From Sphingobacterium athyrii (GTDB taxonomy: Bacteria; Bacteroidota; Bacteroidia; Sphingobacteriales; Sphingobacteriaceae): DNA of 64,000 bases. This document shows, one piece after another, positions 37,489-46,570 of the stretch. The notes below the pieces were generated by a model. The model did no database searches and was not told the DNA's origin. It worked only from the letters and a program-made list of their open reading frames with translations. The stretch is taken from positions 62,001-126,000 of the forward strand of contig NZ_QCXX01000005.1 in NCBI RefSeq assembly GCF_003071065.1, read 5' to 3'. The position numbers and the translations under genes were made by a program. Position 1 is the first letter of the stretch; the number at the start of each line of letters is the position of its first letter.

Positions 37489-38253
37489 TTAGGCCTTGGG
37501 CATTGATTTAAGATAAGTCGACGGAGATACCTTATAATATTTGTGGAAGTTTTTATTAAAAATACTTTGTGAACTATAGCCTACCATCGTAGCGATCTGC
37601 TGTAGGCTAAATTCATTTTGAGCCATTAACTCGGTCGCTTTCTTTAAGCGTATTTTATCGACAAGCTCCTTGGGCGAAAGCGCGGAGAGCTGCTTTATTT
37701 TGCGATAAAATGTTGGTCGACTCATTAACATATGTTCAGCAAGCTGATCTATGCCAAGTTCGGGATATTTAAAGTTTTTTTTGATATAAGCATCCAGTTT
37801 TTGTAAAAACTCGGCATCCAGTTTTGAGGGCGCCAGCATACGTACATCTTCAAAAGGTGCATGCGCAAAGTGTGTTTTTATATTCACCCTGTTTTTTAGC
37901 AGATTGTCCACCTGCAACAGTAAAAGTTCCAAAGGAAAAGGTTTTTGTACGTAAGCATCGGCGCCGACTTCAAGTCCTTCAATATGTGCGGCATAGCTGT
38001 TTTTGGAGGTAAGCAATAGTACCGGTATATGGCAATAGTTCAGATCAGATTTGATGAATTTACAGAGTTCAAAACCATCGATTCCGGGCATCATAATATC
38101 CGAGATCACCAGATCTATAATTTCGTTATCCAGGATCTGTTTTGCACTTTCACCATTTTCGGCGGTGTGTGTATGGTAATTTTCGTCCAATTCTTCGGAC
38201 AGGAACTCTAGAATTTCAAGATTGTCGTCTATAATAAGTATGTGTTGTCTCAT
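37489..38253 (-). CDS. AraC-type response regulator (detached output half of a hybrid system)
   Basis: The ATG at 38253 directly follows the kinase stop (2-nt gap) and gives 254 residues; the frame also extends upstream to a TTG at 38274 inside the kinase gene. Residues 1-120 are a receiver domain with phospho-acceptor Asp52 (LVISDIMMPGIDG), conserved IIDD near the start and Lys in VQKPFP. Residues about 150-250 are an AraC HTH (LAEHMLMSRPTFYRKIKQLS, LQQIATMVGYSSQSIFNKNF). It should activate the adjacent polysaccharide operon when phosphorylated. In most Bacteroidota polysaccharide loci this part is fused to the sensor. Confidence 0.88.
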   Translation of the reverse strand: MRQHILIIDDNLEILEFLSEELDENYHTHTAENGESAKQILDNEIIDLVISDIMMPGIDGFELCKFIKSDLNYCHIPVLLLTSKNSYAAHIEGLEVGADAYVQKPFPLELLLLQVDNLLKNRVNIKTHFAHAPFEDVRMLAPSKLDAEFLQKLDAYIKKNFKYPELGIDQLAEHMLMSRPTFYRKIKQLSALSPKELVDKIRLKKATELMAQNEFSLQQIATMVGYSSQSIFNKNFHKYYKVSPSTYLKSMPKA

Positions 38254-38255
38254 AA

Positions 38256-41200
38256 TCAATTTATTTTTTTCCAACTGCTGAGTTCAAACTCCCTATCCTG
38301 CCGTAGTGGCAGAACCAATTCAAATACTACGATCTTACCCCCGTTTTCGACAAGCAGTAGTGTACCGTTATGCAGCTCGCTGAGTGACTTTGCGAGCGAA
38401 AGGCCGATCCCGGTTCCAAAACCAGAGCTGTTGTCGATCCTAAAAAAAGGCTCAAAAATCTTTTTTGCAAATTTTTCAGGAATGGGCCGGCTATCATTTT
38501 CAACCCGGACGCTAAATCTATTGTTTTCCGTATCAGGATCTGCCAGCTTCACATCCACGTATGTGAGGCCATATTTTATAGCGTTTGAGAGCAGATTGCT
38601 CAATATTTTGATCGTAGCTTCCCGGTCGACAAAGGCGATGACATCATCCTTGGGGTATGTATAGCTCAATAGGATATTTTTTTGGTCCGCCATCTGTTCA
38701 AAGGAGGAGACCAATTCCTTTAATAAGTCAACAATATTCGTTTTTACAAAGTTGAGCCCAAACTGATGTAATTCTGTTTTTCGAAAATCCAAAAGTTCTG
38801 CTGTCAGTTCGGTCAGTCTTAATGCATTTTTCTCCACCTGGAATAAGTTTTTTCTGACTGTATCACTATCAGTGAACTTTCGTAGCATGCGCTGTACGCG
38901 TCCCAGGATCAGCGTCAACGGGGTTTGTATTTCATGGGTAATATGCGTAAAAAACTCTATTTTAGCAGCGTAGATTTCTCGTTCCTTTTCACGCTCAAAG
39001 CGCATGAGCTTTACTGCGTTTTTTCGAAGTGTCCATCGATGGTAATAAAAACAGATCAGCGCCAGAAACAAAAGAACCAATAACGTATATAGGCAATAGG
39101 CGGAAAATGTTCTCCAGAATGGCGGGTTTATGATAATGACAAGCCTGCGTTCAATACTTGACCAGCTCCCTGTATTGCTTTTGGCCCTAACAGTGAAAAT
39201 ATATTCTCCGGGCTGGATATCAGTAAAGTAAGCCTTTCTATTGCTAGCAAGAATTGTTCGTTTCTGGGCTAATCCTTCCAGTATATATTCATATCTGGTG
39301 ACCTCTGGAGATGCATAATTGAGCGCGGCAAATTCGACACTAAAATTATTTTGGTTATAATCTAAACAGATACTGTCGAGGTAAACTACAGCGCGTTTAA
39401 TCGGGCTGTTATCTACTCGGGGATGGACCGCTTTATTGTCTATCTCAAGGCCTGTAATAAATAAAGGCGGGGGCGGTCCTGTTTTTAAAAAATCTTTGGG
39501 GTCAAAGGCGATCATCCCTTTTACTGATCCAAAGTACAAGATGCCCGTGCGGTCTTTGTAGGCCGAACTAAAATTAAACTGATCGGTGATCAATCCATTG
39601 GCTTGCTGATAATTTTTAAAAGTTCCGGTTTTGATATCCAGGCACAAAAGCCCCTTCAAGGAACTTATCCAAAGGTGCTGAAAATCATCTTCGAGCAAAC
39701 TAAAATACACATTGGTTGGAAATCCCGTAGATGTATCATATCTTTTTGTTGTTGTTCGATCTTGGGCTAAACGGATCAGGCCGCCCCCTTCTGTGGCAAA
39801 CCAGATTGCCCCCTGGCTATCTTCATGGATACCGTATACCGGAAATTCGGTGATGCGACCTGTTTTAACCGAGCTCCCGAATCGAATATTTCCTTGTACG
39901 CCTGACTTTGGGTGATAGTAATAGACACCATTCGACATAGTGCCCACCCAGATATACCCTTTTCTATCCTCGCGGATGGTCAGCACATAAGGCCGATCAG
40001 GAATATAGTTGATACGATCAAAAGTTTTTCTCTTGAGGTCATAGCTGAACAGTCCGGCATTTTCGTCATAAGCCGTACCGACTAATATCGTGCTATCACT
40101 TGTCTGAAAGACACTCAGAACAAAGTCGTTACCAGATTCGGCGGGTTGGCCGACAGACCTGTGCTGCTGAGCAATTAGCCCATTTCGGATATCCATAATT
40201 TCCAAGCCCCGATGAAAAGGACCTACAAGAAGGTGATCTCCGGCAGCGAGCAGACCATGGATATTGGGATAGGACAGCGCTTGTTTACCGGTCATTGGAT
40301 AGCGCATAAAAAGTTGCCTCTGGGTATCATACTTATTGAGACCTGCATCTTCAGTTCCGATCCATAGATTACCCCGGTGGTCAGGAACAATCTCACGAAC
40401 AGCATATCCGGATATCGAGTTTTGTCCTGCAATGGGGTAGAATTTCCTGAAACGCGCATTTTCAAGGGAGCAATAGTTGAGTCCACCAAAGAATGTGGCC
40501 AGCCAGAGCCCGCCACTTTTATCTTTGCAAATTTTATAAACTGCATTATCCGTCAGGGCATAAGGGTCATCGGCACGCTTGGCAAGATGCCGACAGCTTT
40601 TGGTATCGGGATTATAGATATACACGCCCGATTCGGTTGCGATCCAATATTCTCCATTATTTCCCTTACAGATATCCCTAACAAATAGATCGCTGTCGTC
40701 CTTTCCGTTAAGTGAAATTTTCGTTGTCGTCCGTTTATCCAGATCATAGTGTTTGAGTCCAGCCCCAAAGCAACCAATGAGCACGCCGGAATCATCAAGC
40801 GGAAAAATAGCGCTTATGGTGTTGATATTCGACTGCTTGATCGCGTTCACCGTTTTCATGGTTTTTAGAGGTGTCCCTTGAGAATCGAAAATATGCATTT
40901 CTCCCTGTTTATTTCCCGTCCACAGATTTTTAGCACTATCCAGAAATAAGGCGGTAGTCTGCATCTGATAGTTTGTGACCTTTCTTTTTTTTATGCTATA
41001 TCGCCATAGCGAGGAATTGGCAATAAACCAGAGTTCATCACCATTGGCAATCACCTGTTCGATATACACCCGGGGGATCAGCTCAACTGGTGAGATCAGG
41101 TCACGAACGGTATCGTAATGGTACATCCCTTTTCCTGTACCGACCCATAGTATCCCGGACTTCCCTTCTGTCAAGGTATTGATTACGTTATTGCCGATGT

Positions 41201-41432
41201 TATTAAAAGGATCATTTTTATTCTCACAAAGCTTAAAATTATAGCCATCAAATCTGCATAGGCCAGCACGTGTGCCTACCCACATAAAGCCTTTGCTATC
41301 CTGTAAGATCGAGCGAACAGCATGGTGAGGAAGTCCATCCTGTGTCTGATAGTGCTTGAAATAATATTGACCATGGCAAACTACTACGCTAAACTGCAGG
41401 ATCAGCCAAACTAAAAAAATAGGATAAGACAT
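38256..41432 (-). CDS. Propeller-type sensor histidine kinase of the polysaccharide locus
   Basis: The ATG at 41432 begins a signal peptide (MSYPIFLVWLILQFSVVVC), preferred over a TTG at 41447; the product is 1058 residues. The periplasmic part is a chain of two-component propeller (Reg_prop) blades (DSKGFMWVGTRAGLCRFDGY, GILWVGTGKGMYHYD) ending in a Y_Y_Y domain (YEYILEGLAQKR, PGEYIFTVRAKSNTG). A transmembrane helix near residue 780 leads to HisKA with phospho-His at about 833 (FFTHITHEIQTPLTLI) and HATPase (LSNLLSNAIKYG, FGTGIGLSLAKS). It ends after the kinase, without the receiver and AraC domains of a hybrid system; these follow as a separate gene. Confidence 0.9.
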   Translation of the reverse strand: MSYPIFLVWLILQFSVVVCHGQYYFKHYQTQDGLPHHAVRSILQDSKGFMWVGTRAGLCRFDGYNFKLCENKNDPFNNIGNNVINTLTEGKSGILWVGTGKGMYHYDTVRDLISPVELIPRVYIEQVIANGDELWFIANSSLWRYSIKKRKVTNYQMQTTALFLDSAKNLWTGNKQGEMHIFDSQGTPLKTMKTVNAIKQSNINTISAIFPLDDSGVLIGCFGAGLKHYDLDKRTTTKISLNGKDDSDLFVRDICKGNNGEYWIATESGVYIYNPDTKSCRHLAKRADDPYALTDNAVYKICKDKSGGLWLATFFGGLNYCSLENARFRKFYPIAGQNSISGYAVREIVPDHRGNLWIGTEDAGLNKYDTQRQLFMRYPMTGKQALSYPNIHGLLAAGDHLLVGPFHRGLEIMDIRNGLIAQQHRSVGQPAESGNDFVLSVFQTSDSTILVGTAYDENAGLFSYDLKRKTFDRINYIPDRPYVLTIREDRKGYIWVGTMSNGVYYYHPKSGVQGNIRFGSSVKTGRITEFPVYGIHEDSQGAIWFATEGGGLIRLAQDRTTTKRYDTSTGFPTNVYFSLLEDDFQHLWISSLKGLLCLDIKTGTFKNYQQANGLITDQFNFSSAYKDRTGILYFGSVKGMIAFDPKDFLKTGPPPPLFITGLEIDNKAVHPRVDNSPIKRAVVYLDSICLDYNQNNFSVEFAALNYASPEVTRYEYILEGLAQKRTILASNRKAYFTDIQPGEYIFTVRAKSNTGSWSSIERRLVIIINPPFWRTFSAYCLYTLLVLLFLALICFYYHRWTLRKNAVKLMRFEREKEREIYAAKIEFFTHITHEIQTPLTLILGRVQRMLRKFTDSDTVRKNLFQVEKNALRLTELTAELLDFRKTELHQFGLNFVKTNIVDLLKELVSSFEQMADQKNILLSYTYPKDDVIAFVDREATIKILSNLLSNAIKYGLTYVDVKLADPDTENNRFSVRVENDSRPIPEKFAKKIFEPFFRIDNSSGFGTGIGLSLAKSLSELHNGTLLLVENGGKIVVFELVLPLRQDREFELSSWKKIN

Positions 41433-41668
41433 AATCTGTGTTGGCAATCGGTTCTTTCAAATATAATCAAATGTACCAAAAAATGCCAAGAGGACATGTG
41501 AGGGCATTTCCGACAGCCATAGTCTATTGAGACAAAAAAAAGGCACAGCGCGATCTAAATCAGGAATATATTGTCTAAAGTGGTGTATTTTGAGACAAAA
41601 AGACAAAAGATTGAGCTAAAAAGGAATAAAATTTTCACTTCTTTTGGAGTATTTAACATCCATTATAC

Positions 41669-42739
41669 ATGATAAAGAGAATACCCTCCGCCTTATTGTT
41701 ATTCACCTTACTAATGTCCTTTGTCTTAAAGGGACAAGTTTTGATAAAGAATCCTTTACCCATAGCTTTCGGTGATCCTTTTGTATTGACAGATTCCGAT
41801 GGAACATATTATATGTACGGTACCGGCGGGGATGTGGTCAAAGGCTTCGGAGCCTATTCATCCACCAACCTGCACGACTGGACTTTTGAAGGTCAGGTTT
41901 ATCATCACGACAATAAAAATGGCTGGGGATCAGATGCCTTTTGGGCTCCTGAGGTTTACCAAAGGGACGGACGCTACTATATGCTGTATAGTGCTCAATG
42001 GAAAGATAATCCGAACCAAGAACTGGAGAATTTCAGGATCGGTGTTGCGGTATCGGATAAGCCCACCGGGCCATTTATTGACCTCTATGACCGGCCCATT
42101 TTTGACCCCGGCTATCCAATTATTGATGCCAATCTATGGTTTGAGGACGGCCGTGTCTACCTCTATTATTCAAGATGCTGCTACAAACACCCGGTACAAA
42201 GTGAGGTGGCCACCTGGGCAAAAAATAAAGGCTGGTATGATGAGGTTGAAGAAAGCTGGGTATATGGAGTAGAAGTTAAATCCGATTTTTCGGGTATCAT
42301 TGGCGAGCCTAAATTACTTTTGCGTCCGCCACTGACAATGGGTGTTTCGGACGATTGGGAGAGCAGGTCTGTCACCAGCAGGGAAGTAAATCGGAGATGG
42401 ACAGAAGGTTCTTATCTCTTTAAAGAAGGCCATACCTATTATATGATGTATTCGGCGAATAATTTTGATGGTAAGAATTATGCGATCGGTTATGCGACCT
42501 CGGACAGTCCTTTAGGTCCTTTTGAAAAATTCGAAAATAATCCCATTTTACAAAAAAATGGCTCCGTGACGGGGACAGGTCACAATAGTATTGCCTATTC
42601 GCGGGATGGCAAGTATCGTTATTGCGTTTACCATGGCCGAACGGAAGCGACCGGGCATCAACGGTTGGTATTTATAGACCTTATGGAGATCGATGCCGAT
42701 GGTAAACTTATTGTACATGGCCCGACATTAAAAAATTGA
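41669..42739 (+). CDS. GH43-family glycosidase, secreted
   Basis: The product is 356 residues with a signal peptide ending in LKGQ. GH43 features: Asp in AFGDPFVLTDSDGTYYMYGT, WAPEVYQRDGRYYMLYSAQW, Asp in YPIIDANLWFEDGRVYLYYS, and Glu in RWTEGSYLFKEGHTYYMMYS. The three catalytic acids are thus present. The family covers arabinofuranosidases, xylosidases and arabinanases; the exact specificity cannot be read. The gene is divergent from the sensor kinase and close to its promoter, so it probably belongs to the same regulon as the operon upstream. Confidence 0.85.
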   Translation: MIKRIPSALLLFTLLMSFVLKGQVLIKNPLPIAFGDPFVLTDSDGTYYMYGTGGDVVKGFGAYSSTNLHDWTFEGQVYHHDNKNGWGSDAFWAPEVYQRDGRYYMLYSAQWKDNPNQELENFRIGVAVSDKPTGPFIDLYDRPIFDPGYPIIDANLWFEDGRVYLYYSRCCYKHPVQSEVATWAKNKGWYDEVEESWVYGVEVKSDFSGIIGEPKLLLRPPLTMGVSDDWESRSVTSREVNRRWTEGSYLFKEGHTYYMMYSANNFDGKNYAIGYATSDSPLGPFEKFENNPILQKNGSVTGTGHNSIAYSRDGKYRYCVYHGRTEATGHQRLVFIDLMEIDADGKLIVHGPTLKN

Positions 42740-42754
42740 GATAGCATATTATCA

Positions 42755-42793
42755 TTACAATCCGTTCAGCCAGCTATTCACCTTGTCCCGAGT
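42755..42793 (-). pseudogene. C-terminal remnant of a second csbD gene
   Basis: On the minus strand the last 12 codons before a TAA read TRDKVNSWLNGL, nearly the same as the C-terminus TQDEVNNWLNGL of the intact CsbD encoded at 45342-45527. An in-frame TAA stands directly upstream, and no other part of CsbD is recognisable. The remnant lies 2.6 kb from the intact gene in the same orientation, which suggests an old duplication or deletion event. Confidence 0.5.
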
Positions 42794-42994
42794 TTAACCA
42801 ATGCATGTAGCCGTATTGAGGGCAGGTCGCAAGAAATTCCATCAATAATTTCTGCAGCTTTTTAAAAAGCATATCAATTTTTTATAACCAAAAATTTAAA
42901 TAATTTACAACTCTTTAGCTAATTAACTGGACGCTAAGTTGATTTTTTATATATTTGATATTGATCTTTAAATCTTTCGGTTTCAAGCAATATT

Positions 42995-43660
42995 ATGACC
43001 AATAAACAACAGTCAAGAAAAAAATATCAGGGCGAGAAAAATAATAAAGAACGGACCATGGGGAAGTTAATTACTTCCGTTGGCAAAGTACTTGAAGAAA
43101 AAGGTTATTCCGGACTTACGATAGCTAATATTTCAAAGGTGGCCGGTGTCGACCGTAAGCTCATCGGTCTATACTTTGGGACGCTCGACAACTTGGTAGA
43201 AACTTACATCAGGGGCAAAGACTATTGGCTTTCTGCAACGATGAACGCTGTTGGATATTTTGGAAATGCGCCCGAGGTGGGGTCACGGGGGTTTTTAGAA
43301 TCTTTATTATTAAATCAACTGGAAGATTTTCTTACCAATACCGAAATGCAAAAGATTTTGGCCTGGCAGATCTGCGAGGAATCTGCACTAATGTCTGAGA
43401 TTTCGCAGGAACGGGAAAAGATGAGTGCTCTTTTCTTTGCCTTTGCAGATAAAGAACTTCAAGGTAAGGATCTCGACCTCAGGGCTGTTGTTACTATTCT
43501 GGTTGCAGGCATCTATTATATTGTTCTCCACTCGGCACATACCAAAAGTACCGTCTGTGAAATCGATATCTCCACCCCTGAAGGGCTGAACAGGATCAAA
43601 GCTTCGATCAAGAACATTTTAGGGTGGGCCTATAACTCGGTCGAAGAGCCTGCCGGATAA
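42995..43660 (+). CDS. TetR/AcrR-family transcriptional regulator
   Basis: The product is 221 residues. The TetR N-terminal HTH is clear at about 25-75: GKVLEEKGYSGLTIANISKV, AGVDRKLIGLYFGTLDNLVE. The remaining helical C-terminal part (about 85-210) is a divergent ligand-binding domain. TetR proteins typically repress neighbouring genes until a small molecule binds. The closest gene, the PLP enzyme at 43771, is convergent, so the target is not obvious from position. Confidence 0.82.
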   Translation: MTNKQQSRKKYQGEKNNKERTMGKLITSVGKVLEEKGYSGLTIANISKVAGVDRKLIGLYFGTLDNLVETYIRGKDYWLSATMNAVGYFGNAPEVGSRGFLESLLLNQLEDFLTNTEMQKILAWQICEESALMSEISQEREKMSALFFAFADKELQGKDLDLRAVVTILVAGIYYIVLHSAHTKSTVCEIDISTPEGLNRIKASIKNILGWAYNSVEEPAG

Positions 43661-43770
43661 GCAAACCGTATATTCTCAGCATAATTCCAGAAATTCATAA
43701 GAGGACATCGCTCGTTTATAAGATCTATGCCCTCCAACTTTTCTCTTTAGCAGAAATGGCATTGTATATG

Positions 43771-45084
43771 CTAGTCTTTTTCAGCGCTATACTCGCTAAT
43801 GAATTCGCCGGTTGCACGATCCTCCAGACGGGCGACAACCTTGAATGCGCTATAAATCTGATCGACGGAATATTGATGCTCGCCTAAAGTTTCAAAAAAT
43901 ACTTCGTTCAGCGTTTTTATCATTCTTTCTATCTGATCATAGGACTGCAGTGTTGTCATTGTAAATCTTATGCCTGAATGGTTTTTGGATACAGCGGGAA
44001 ATACTCCGATGTTCAACAAAAATCCGCGCTTGATCATTTTTTCCATAATACTATATGCCAGCTCGGCCCTTGAAGTACCAACGAAGAATATCCCCGAATC
44101 AAAATTCGAAATTAATGGCAATGAGGTGGCTTTAAATAATGAGTTTGCGTATTTTATCCTATTTGCCAGTTCAGTTTGCAGCACATATATTTCGTCCGTT
44201 AAATGGATTTTTGCAGCGGCAACCGCAGCACCTAAGGTCGCTGGCTGCAAAGGACCGGAGGAATTGAACGGCGCCCCGCAGGCGCGCACCCTCCTGGCGA
44301 TTTCCTTATTCGGGAAAACCAAAATACCTCCACCTGTAGCAAAGGCTTTGGCCATCGATGAGGCTACAATCATCCGCTCGTGTATAGTATGGTTACTAAG
44401 TATATATCCTTTTCCGTTTTTGCCCAATATACTCATACTGTGCGCATCGTCGATATACGTATGAAATGCGGGAAAGGAGTCCAACAAATTAAAGATCTCA
44501 TTTGCAGGACAGCGATCACCGAACATGGAATACACCCCATCGGCAAAATACCAAACCCTTTTATACGTTTTTTGCAGTGCTTCGATGCGTTCTTTCAAGA
44601 CATCTAAACGATTATGGCGAAGGACTTCAAAGTGGATTGGCCAATTTGCCTTAAATACATTTATACCGCTCAATACTGAATTATGAAGTTGCTGATCAGC
44701 GATGACCGCATCTTCTGGATCCAGGATTACAGGGATTGCAGACAAATGCGCGAGTGTCGTCGTAGGAGCAACAATAGTGGGAGCTTCAAAAATCTCACTC
44801 ATCAACTGCTCCAATTCCCGGTATAAATCGATGGACACATATGCTCTCGATTCAGAAAATTGTACACCATATTTTTCTACCGCTGCTATCGCAGCACTTT
44901 TTAGACGTTCATCGTGTTCCAGTCCCAGATAGCTACAAGAAGTAAAGTTCACTAATTCGGAGCCATTAATTTGGATCAAATTGTCGGTTGCGAGATTGCC
45001 CTCTTGGGTCAGATGAAGTATACCTCTCCTAACGCCTTCAGAAATGCTCTGATCAATGGCGCTCATAAAATTATGATGGTTCAT
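43771..45084 (-). CDS. Alpha-oxoamine-synthase-like PLP-dependent enzyme
   Basis: The ATG at 45084 is preferred over a TTG at 45126; the product is 437 residues. The fold-type I family of 8-amino-7-oxononanoate synthase, serine palmitoyltransferase and CqsA is indicated by FTSCSYLGLEHDERLKSAAI, Asp182 in YFADGVYSMFGD, YIDDAHSMSILGKNGKG (about 210-225), and the PLP lysine Lys246 in ASSMAKAFATGGG. These enzymes condense an amino acid with an acyl-CoA. The lysine motif (MAKAF instead of the usual LSKAF) and the SESRAYVSID segment differ from biotin enzymes. Sphingoid, sulfonolipid or signalling-ketone synthesis are all possible. Confidence 0.75.
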   Translation of the reverse strand: MNHHNFMSAIDQSISEGVRRGILHLTQEGNLATDNLIQINGSELVNFTSCSYLGLEHDERLKSAAIAAVEKYGVQFSESRAYVSIDLYRELEQLMSEIFEAPTIVAPTTTLAHLSAIPVILDPEDAVIADQQLHNSVLSGINVFKANWPIHFEVLRHNRLDVLKERIEALQKTYKRVWYFADGVYSMFGDRCPANEIFNLLDSFPAFHTYIDDAHSMSILGKNGKGYILSNHTIHERMIVASSMAKAFATGGGILVFPNKEIARRVRACGAPFNSSGPLQPATLGAAVAAAKIHLTDEIYVLQTELANRIKYANSLFKATSLPLISNFDSGIFFVGTSRAELAYSIMEKMIKRGFLLNIGVFPAVSKNHSGIRFTMTTLQSYDQIERMIKTLNEVFFETLGEHQYSVDQIYSAFKVVARLEDRATGEFISEYSAEKD

Positions 45085-45281
45085 GCCTTCGGATTTTGTA
45101 TTTAAGTTATTTATTAAAGTTATCAAATTTCTCTTAAATAGCAGAGCGGTTTCTCGTTATTTGATAAAGATATTATGTGAACATCAACATTCTATTGCCG
45201 GCGATACAGAATCACTGCACTGAATTAAGTTTTTGTAGATAACAGCAACATCGAACCGTTTTACTTCTCCAGGCTTATTTC

Positions 45282-45317
45282 AAAAAAAACGGATAACATT
45301 CCTGCTATCCGTTTTTC
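45282..45317. terminator. Bidirectional terminator downstream of csbD
   Basis: AAACGGATA and TATCCGTTT form a 9-bp stem around a 10-nt loop, flanked by A-runs on the left and T-runs on the right. It works for the minus-strand CsbD gene ending at 45342; no plus-strand gene ends just upstream of it. Confidence 0.85.
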
Positions 45318-45341
45318 CTTATCACAAAAAAACACTTGTTT

Positions 45342-45527
45342 CTACAAACCGTTCAACCAATTATTCACCTCATCCTGTGTCTTTCCAGTCTTTTTTTGCA
45401 GCTTACCGACCAACTCATCTTCTTTGCCTTCTGCATACAGTAAATCATCATCCGTAAGATCTGCATACTGCTGTTTTACTTTGCCTTTGATTTCATTCCA
45501 ACGGCCTTTCCAAGTTAATTCGCTCAT
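45342..45527 (-). CDS. CsbD-family stress protein
   Basis: The product is 61 residues and covers a complete CsbD domain: TWKGRWNEIKGKVKQQYADL, TDDDLLYAEGKEDELVGKLQ, KKTGKTQDEVNNWLNGL. CsbD proteins are small, very hydrophilic and induced by general stress in many bacteria; their molecular role is unknown. It is monocistronic with its own terminator. A C-terminal remnant of a similar gene lies at 42755. Confidence 0.9.
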   Translation of the reverse strand: MSELTWKGRWNEIKGKVKQQYADLTDDDLLYAEGKEDELVGKLQKKTGKTQDEVNNWLNGL

Positions 45528-45635
45528 AAATATTTTCCTTTCGTTGTTTATGAATAGAACAGCCTGAAACCAGAATCGTTTAAAAGAAATTGTTATAAAA
45601 TGTTAAATTAGATAAGCAGCGCATTTGCAGTCATT

Positions 45636-45806
45636 TTATTGTTTGCGCTTAAATATCCAGTTTAAAATACGGCTTAACGAGAAACTCACAAGCGTTCCGA
45701 CCAATGCCGTCAATGCGCCGTTAATCAGGTCGCCTACTGAAAAAGAAACCCAGATACCACAGAGTGTACCACCGATCGCCGATAGTCTTATATCACTAAG
45801 TTTCAT
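45636..45806 (-). CDS. Small holin-like membrane protein
   Basis: The ATG at 45806 yields 56 residues (MKLSDIRLSAIGGTLCGIWV, SFSVGDLINGALTALVGTLV, SFSLSRILNWIFKRKQ): two hydrophobic segments and a positively charged tail, a holin-like layout. The start overlaps the end of the upstream gene by 11 nt in another frame, so the two are translationally coupled. The frame also stays open upstream, but that extension is a run of Arg and Lys produced by the overlapping gene. The family is not recognised. Confidence 0.55.
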   Translation of the reverse strand: MKLSDIRLSAIGGTLCGIWVSFSVGDLINGALTALVGTLVSFSLSRILNWIFKRKQ

Positions 45807-46065
45807 TGATCGCTCCTTTCTCTGTCGGGTTCGCCCTTTGCCTATCTTGCGCCTGTTCCCCTTTCTGCCCCTTCTTATCTTCCGAGCCTGTTTCATCCGT
45901 CTCCCCTTCACTTATCAGCTGATCATCTTCGTTGATGACCGATTCGATGATCCCCAGCCCTAGCGCAAGATACCGTACTATATTCAATGCCTTTCCGGGC
46001 AGCTTTATCGGTGCTGCGAGTATTAGTCCCAGCACCTTTCCTATTTTATTGACTATTTTTTTCAT
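45796..46065 (-). CDS. Small protein with N-terminal amphipathic/hydrophobic region and acidic tail
   Basis: The product is 89 residues: MKKIVNKIGKVLGLILAAPI then KLPGKALNIVRYLALGLGII, followed by a strongly charged tail rich in Glu, Asp, Lys and Gln. It may associate with the membrane through residues 8-45. No family is recognised. It lies 16 nt downstream of the DUF5675 gene and overlaps the next small gene, forming a compact cassette with the fibronectin protein. Confidence 0.55.
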   Translation of the reverse strand: MKKIVNKIGKVLGLILAAPIKLPGKALNIVRYLALGLGIIESVINEDDQLISEGETDETGSEDKKGQKGEQAQDRQRANPTEKGAINET

Positions 46066-46081
46066 CTGTATAAATTATTTA

Positions 46082-46570
46082 TTAGTTCATTTTCCAGGCA
46101 TTAGTCATGTTTCCTCCAGTCAGCCTATTTTCGATGGACAGGATGACCTTGCCGCTTTTTACATGGTCGATCAACACTTGATATAAATTCAGGTAAGCCT
46201 CCTGTGATTTATATACTTCATAGTCCTCGCAGCTCTTGTCTCTATGGAAGTAAGTCCCCACCAACAGGCAGCCAGCCGTATCCGCATGCGTATTGCCAAT
46301 ATGGATATAGATATTGCTGAAAGCTGGGACATCCCGTATCTCGATCATCCCTTGATGCATATCCGGGAAACGCCTCTTATAAGTGGTATTCATCCCGCCC
46401 CAATAGTTAACACCCAGTCGATACCTCCCGGCCGGAATACAAGTCTGTCCTTTGATTTTATGATCACGAATTCTGTCTTCGAGGACATAACATTGAAACA
46501 GGCCATCTATATACAATTCAGACAGGGTACTATTTTTCCCCTGTCTGACTCTTTTGAGCAGCATATTCAT
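46082..46570 (-). CDS. DUF5675-family protein
   Basis: The product is 162 residues without a signal peptide. The segments LLKRVRQGKNSTLSELYIDG, CYVLEDRIRDHKIKGQTCIP, AGRYRLGVNYW, IEIRDVPAFSNIYIHIGNTH and ADTAGCLLVG match the DUF5675 pattern. The arrangement of His (IHIGNTHADT) and Cys (GCLLVG) resembles the active site of L,D-transpeptidase-like folds, but this is a visual impression only. Its ATG overlaps the fibronectin gene stop by one base (TAATG), so the two are coupled. Confidence 0.75.
   Translation of the reverse strand: MNMLLKRVRQGKNSTLSELYIDGLFQCYVLEDRIRDHKIKGQTCIPAGRYRLGVNYWGGMNTTYKRRFPDMHQGMIEIRDVPAFSNIYIHIGNTHADTAGCLLVGTYFHRDKSCEDYEVYKSQEAYLNLYQVLIDHVKSGKVILSIENRLTGGNMTNAWKMN

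Noticed and set aside
43970..44464. 164-codon plus-strand frame opposite the PLP enzyme
   Set aside because: It is the antisense of a clearly conserved enzyme with intact motifs, and has no start context or domain of its own.
45625..45963. 112-codon plus-strand frame opposite the two small genes
   Set aside because: Antisense of a packed minus-strand cassette; composition is rich in Leu, Ile and Pro from reversed codons.
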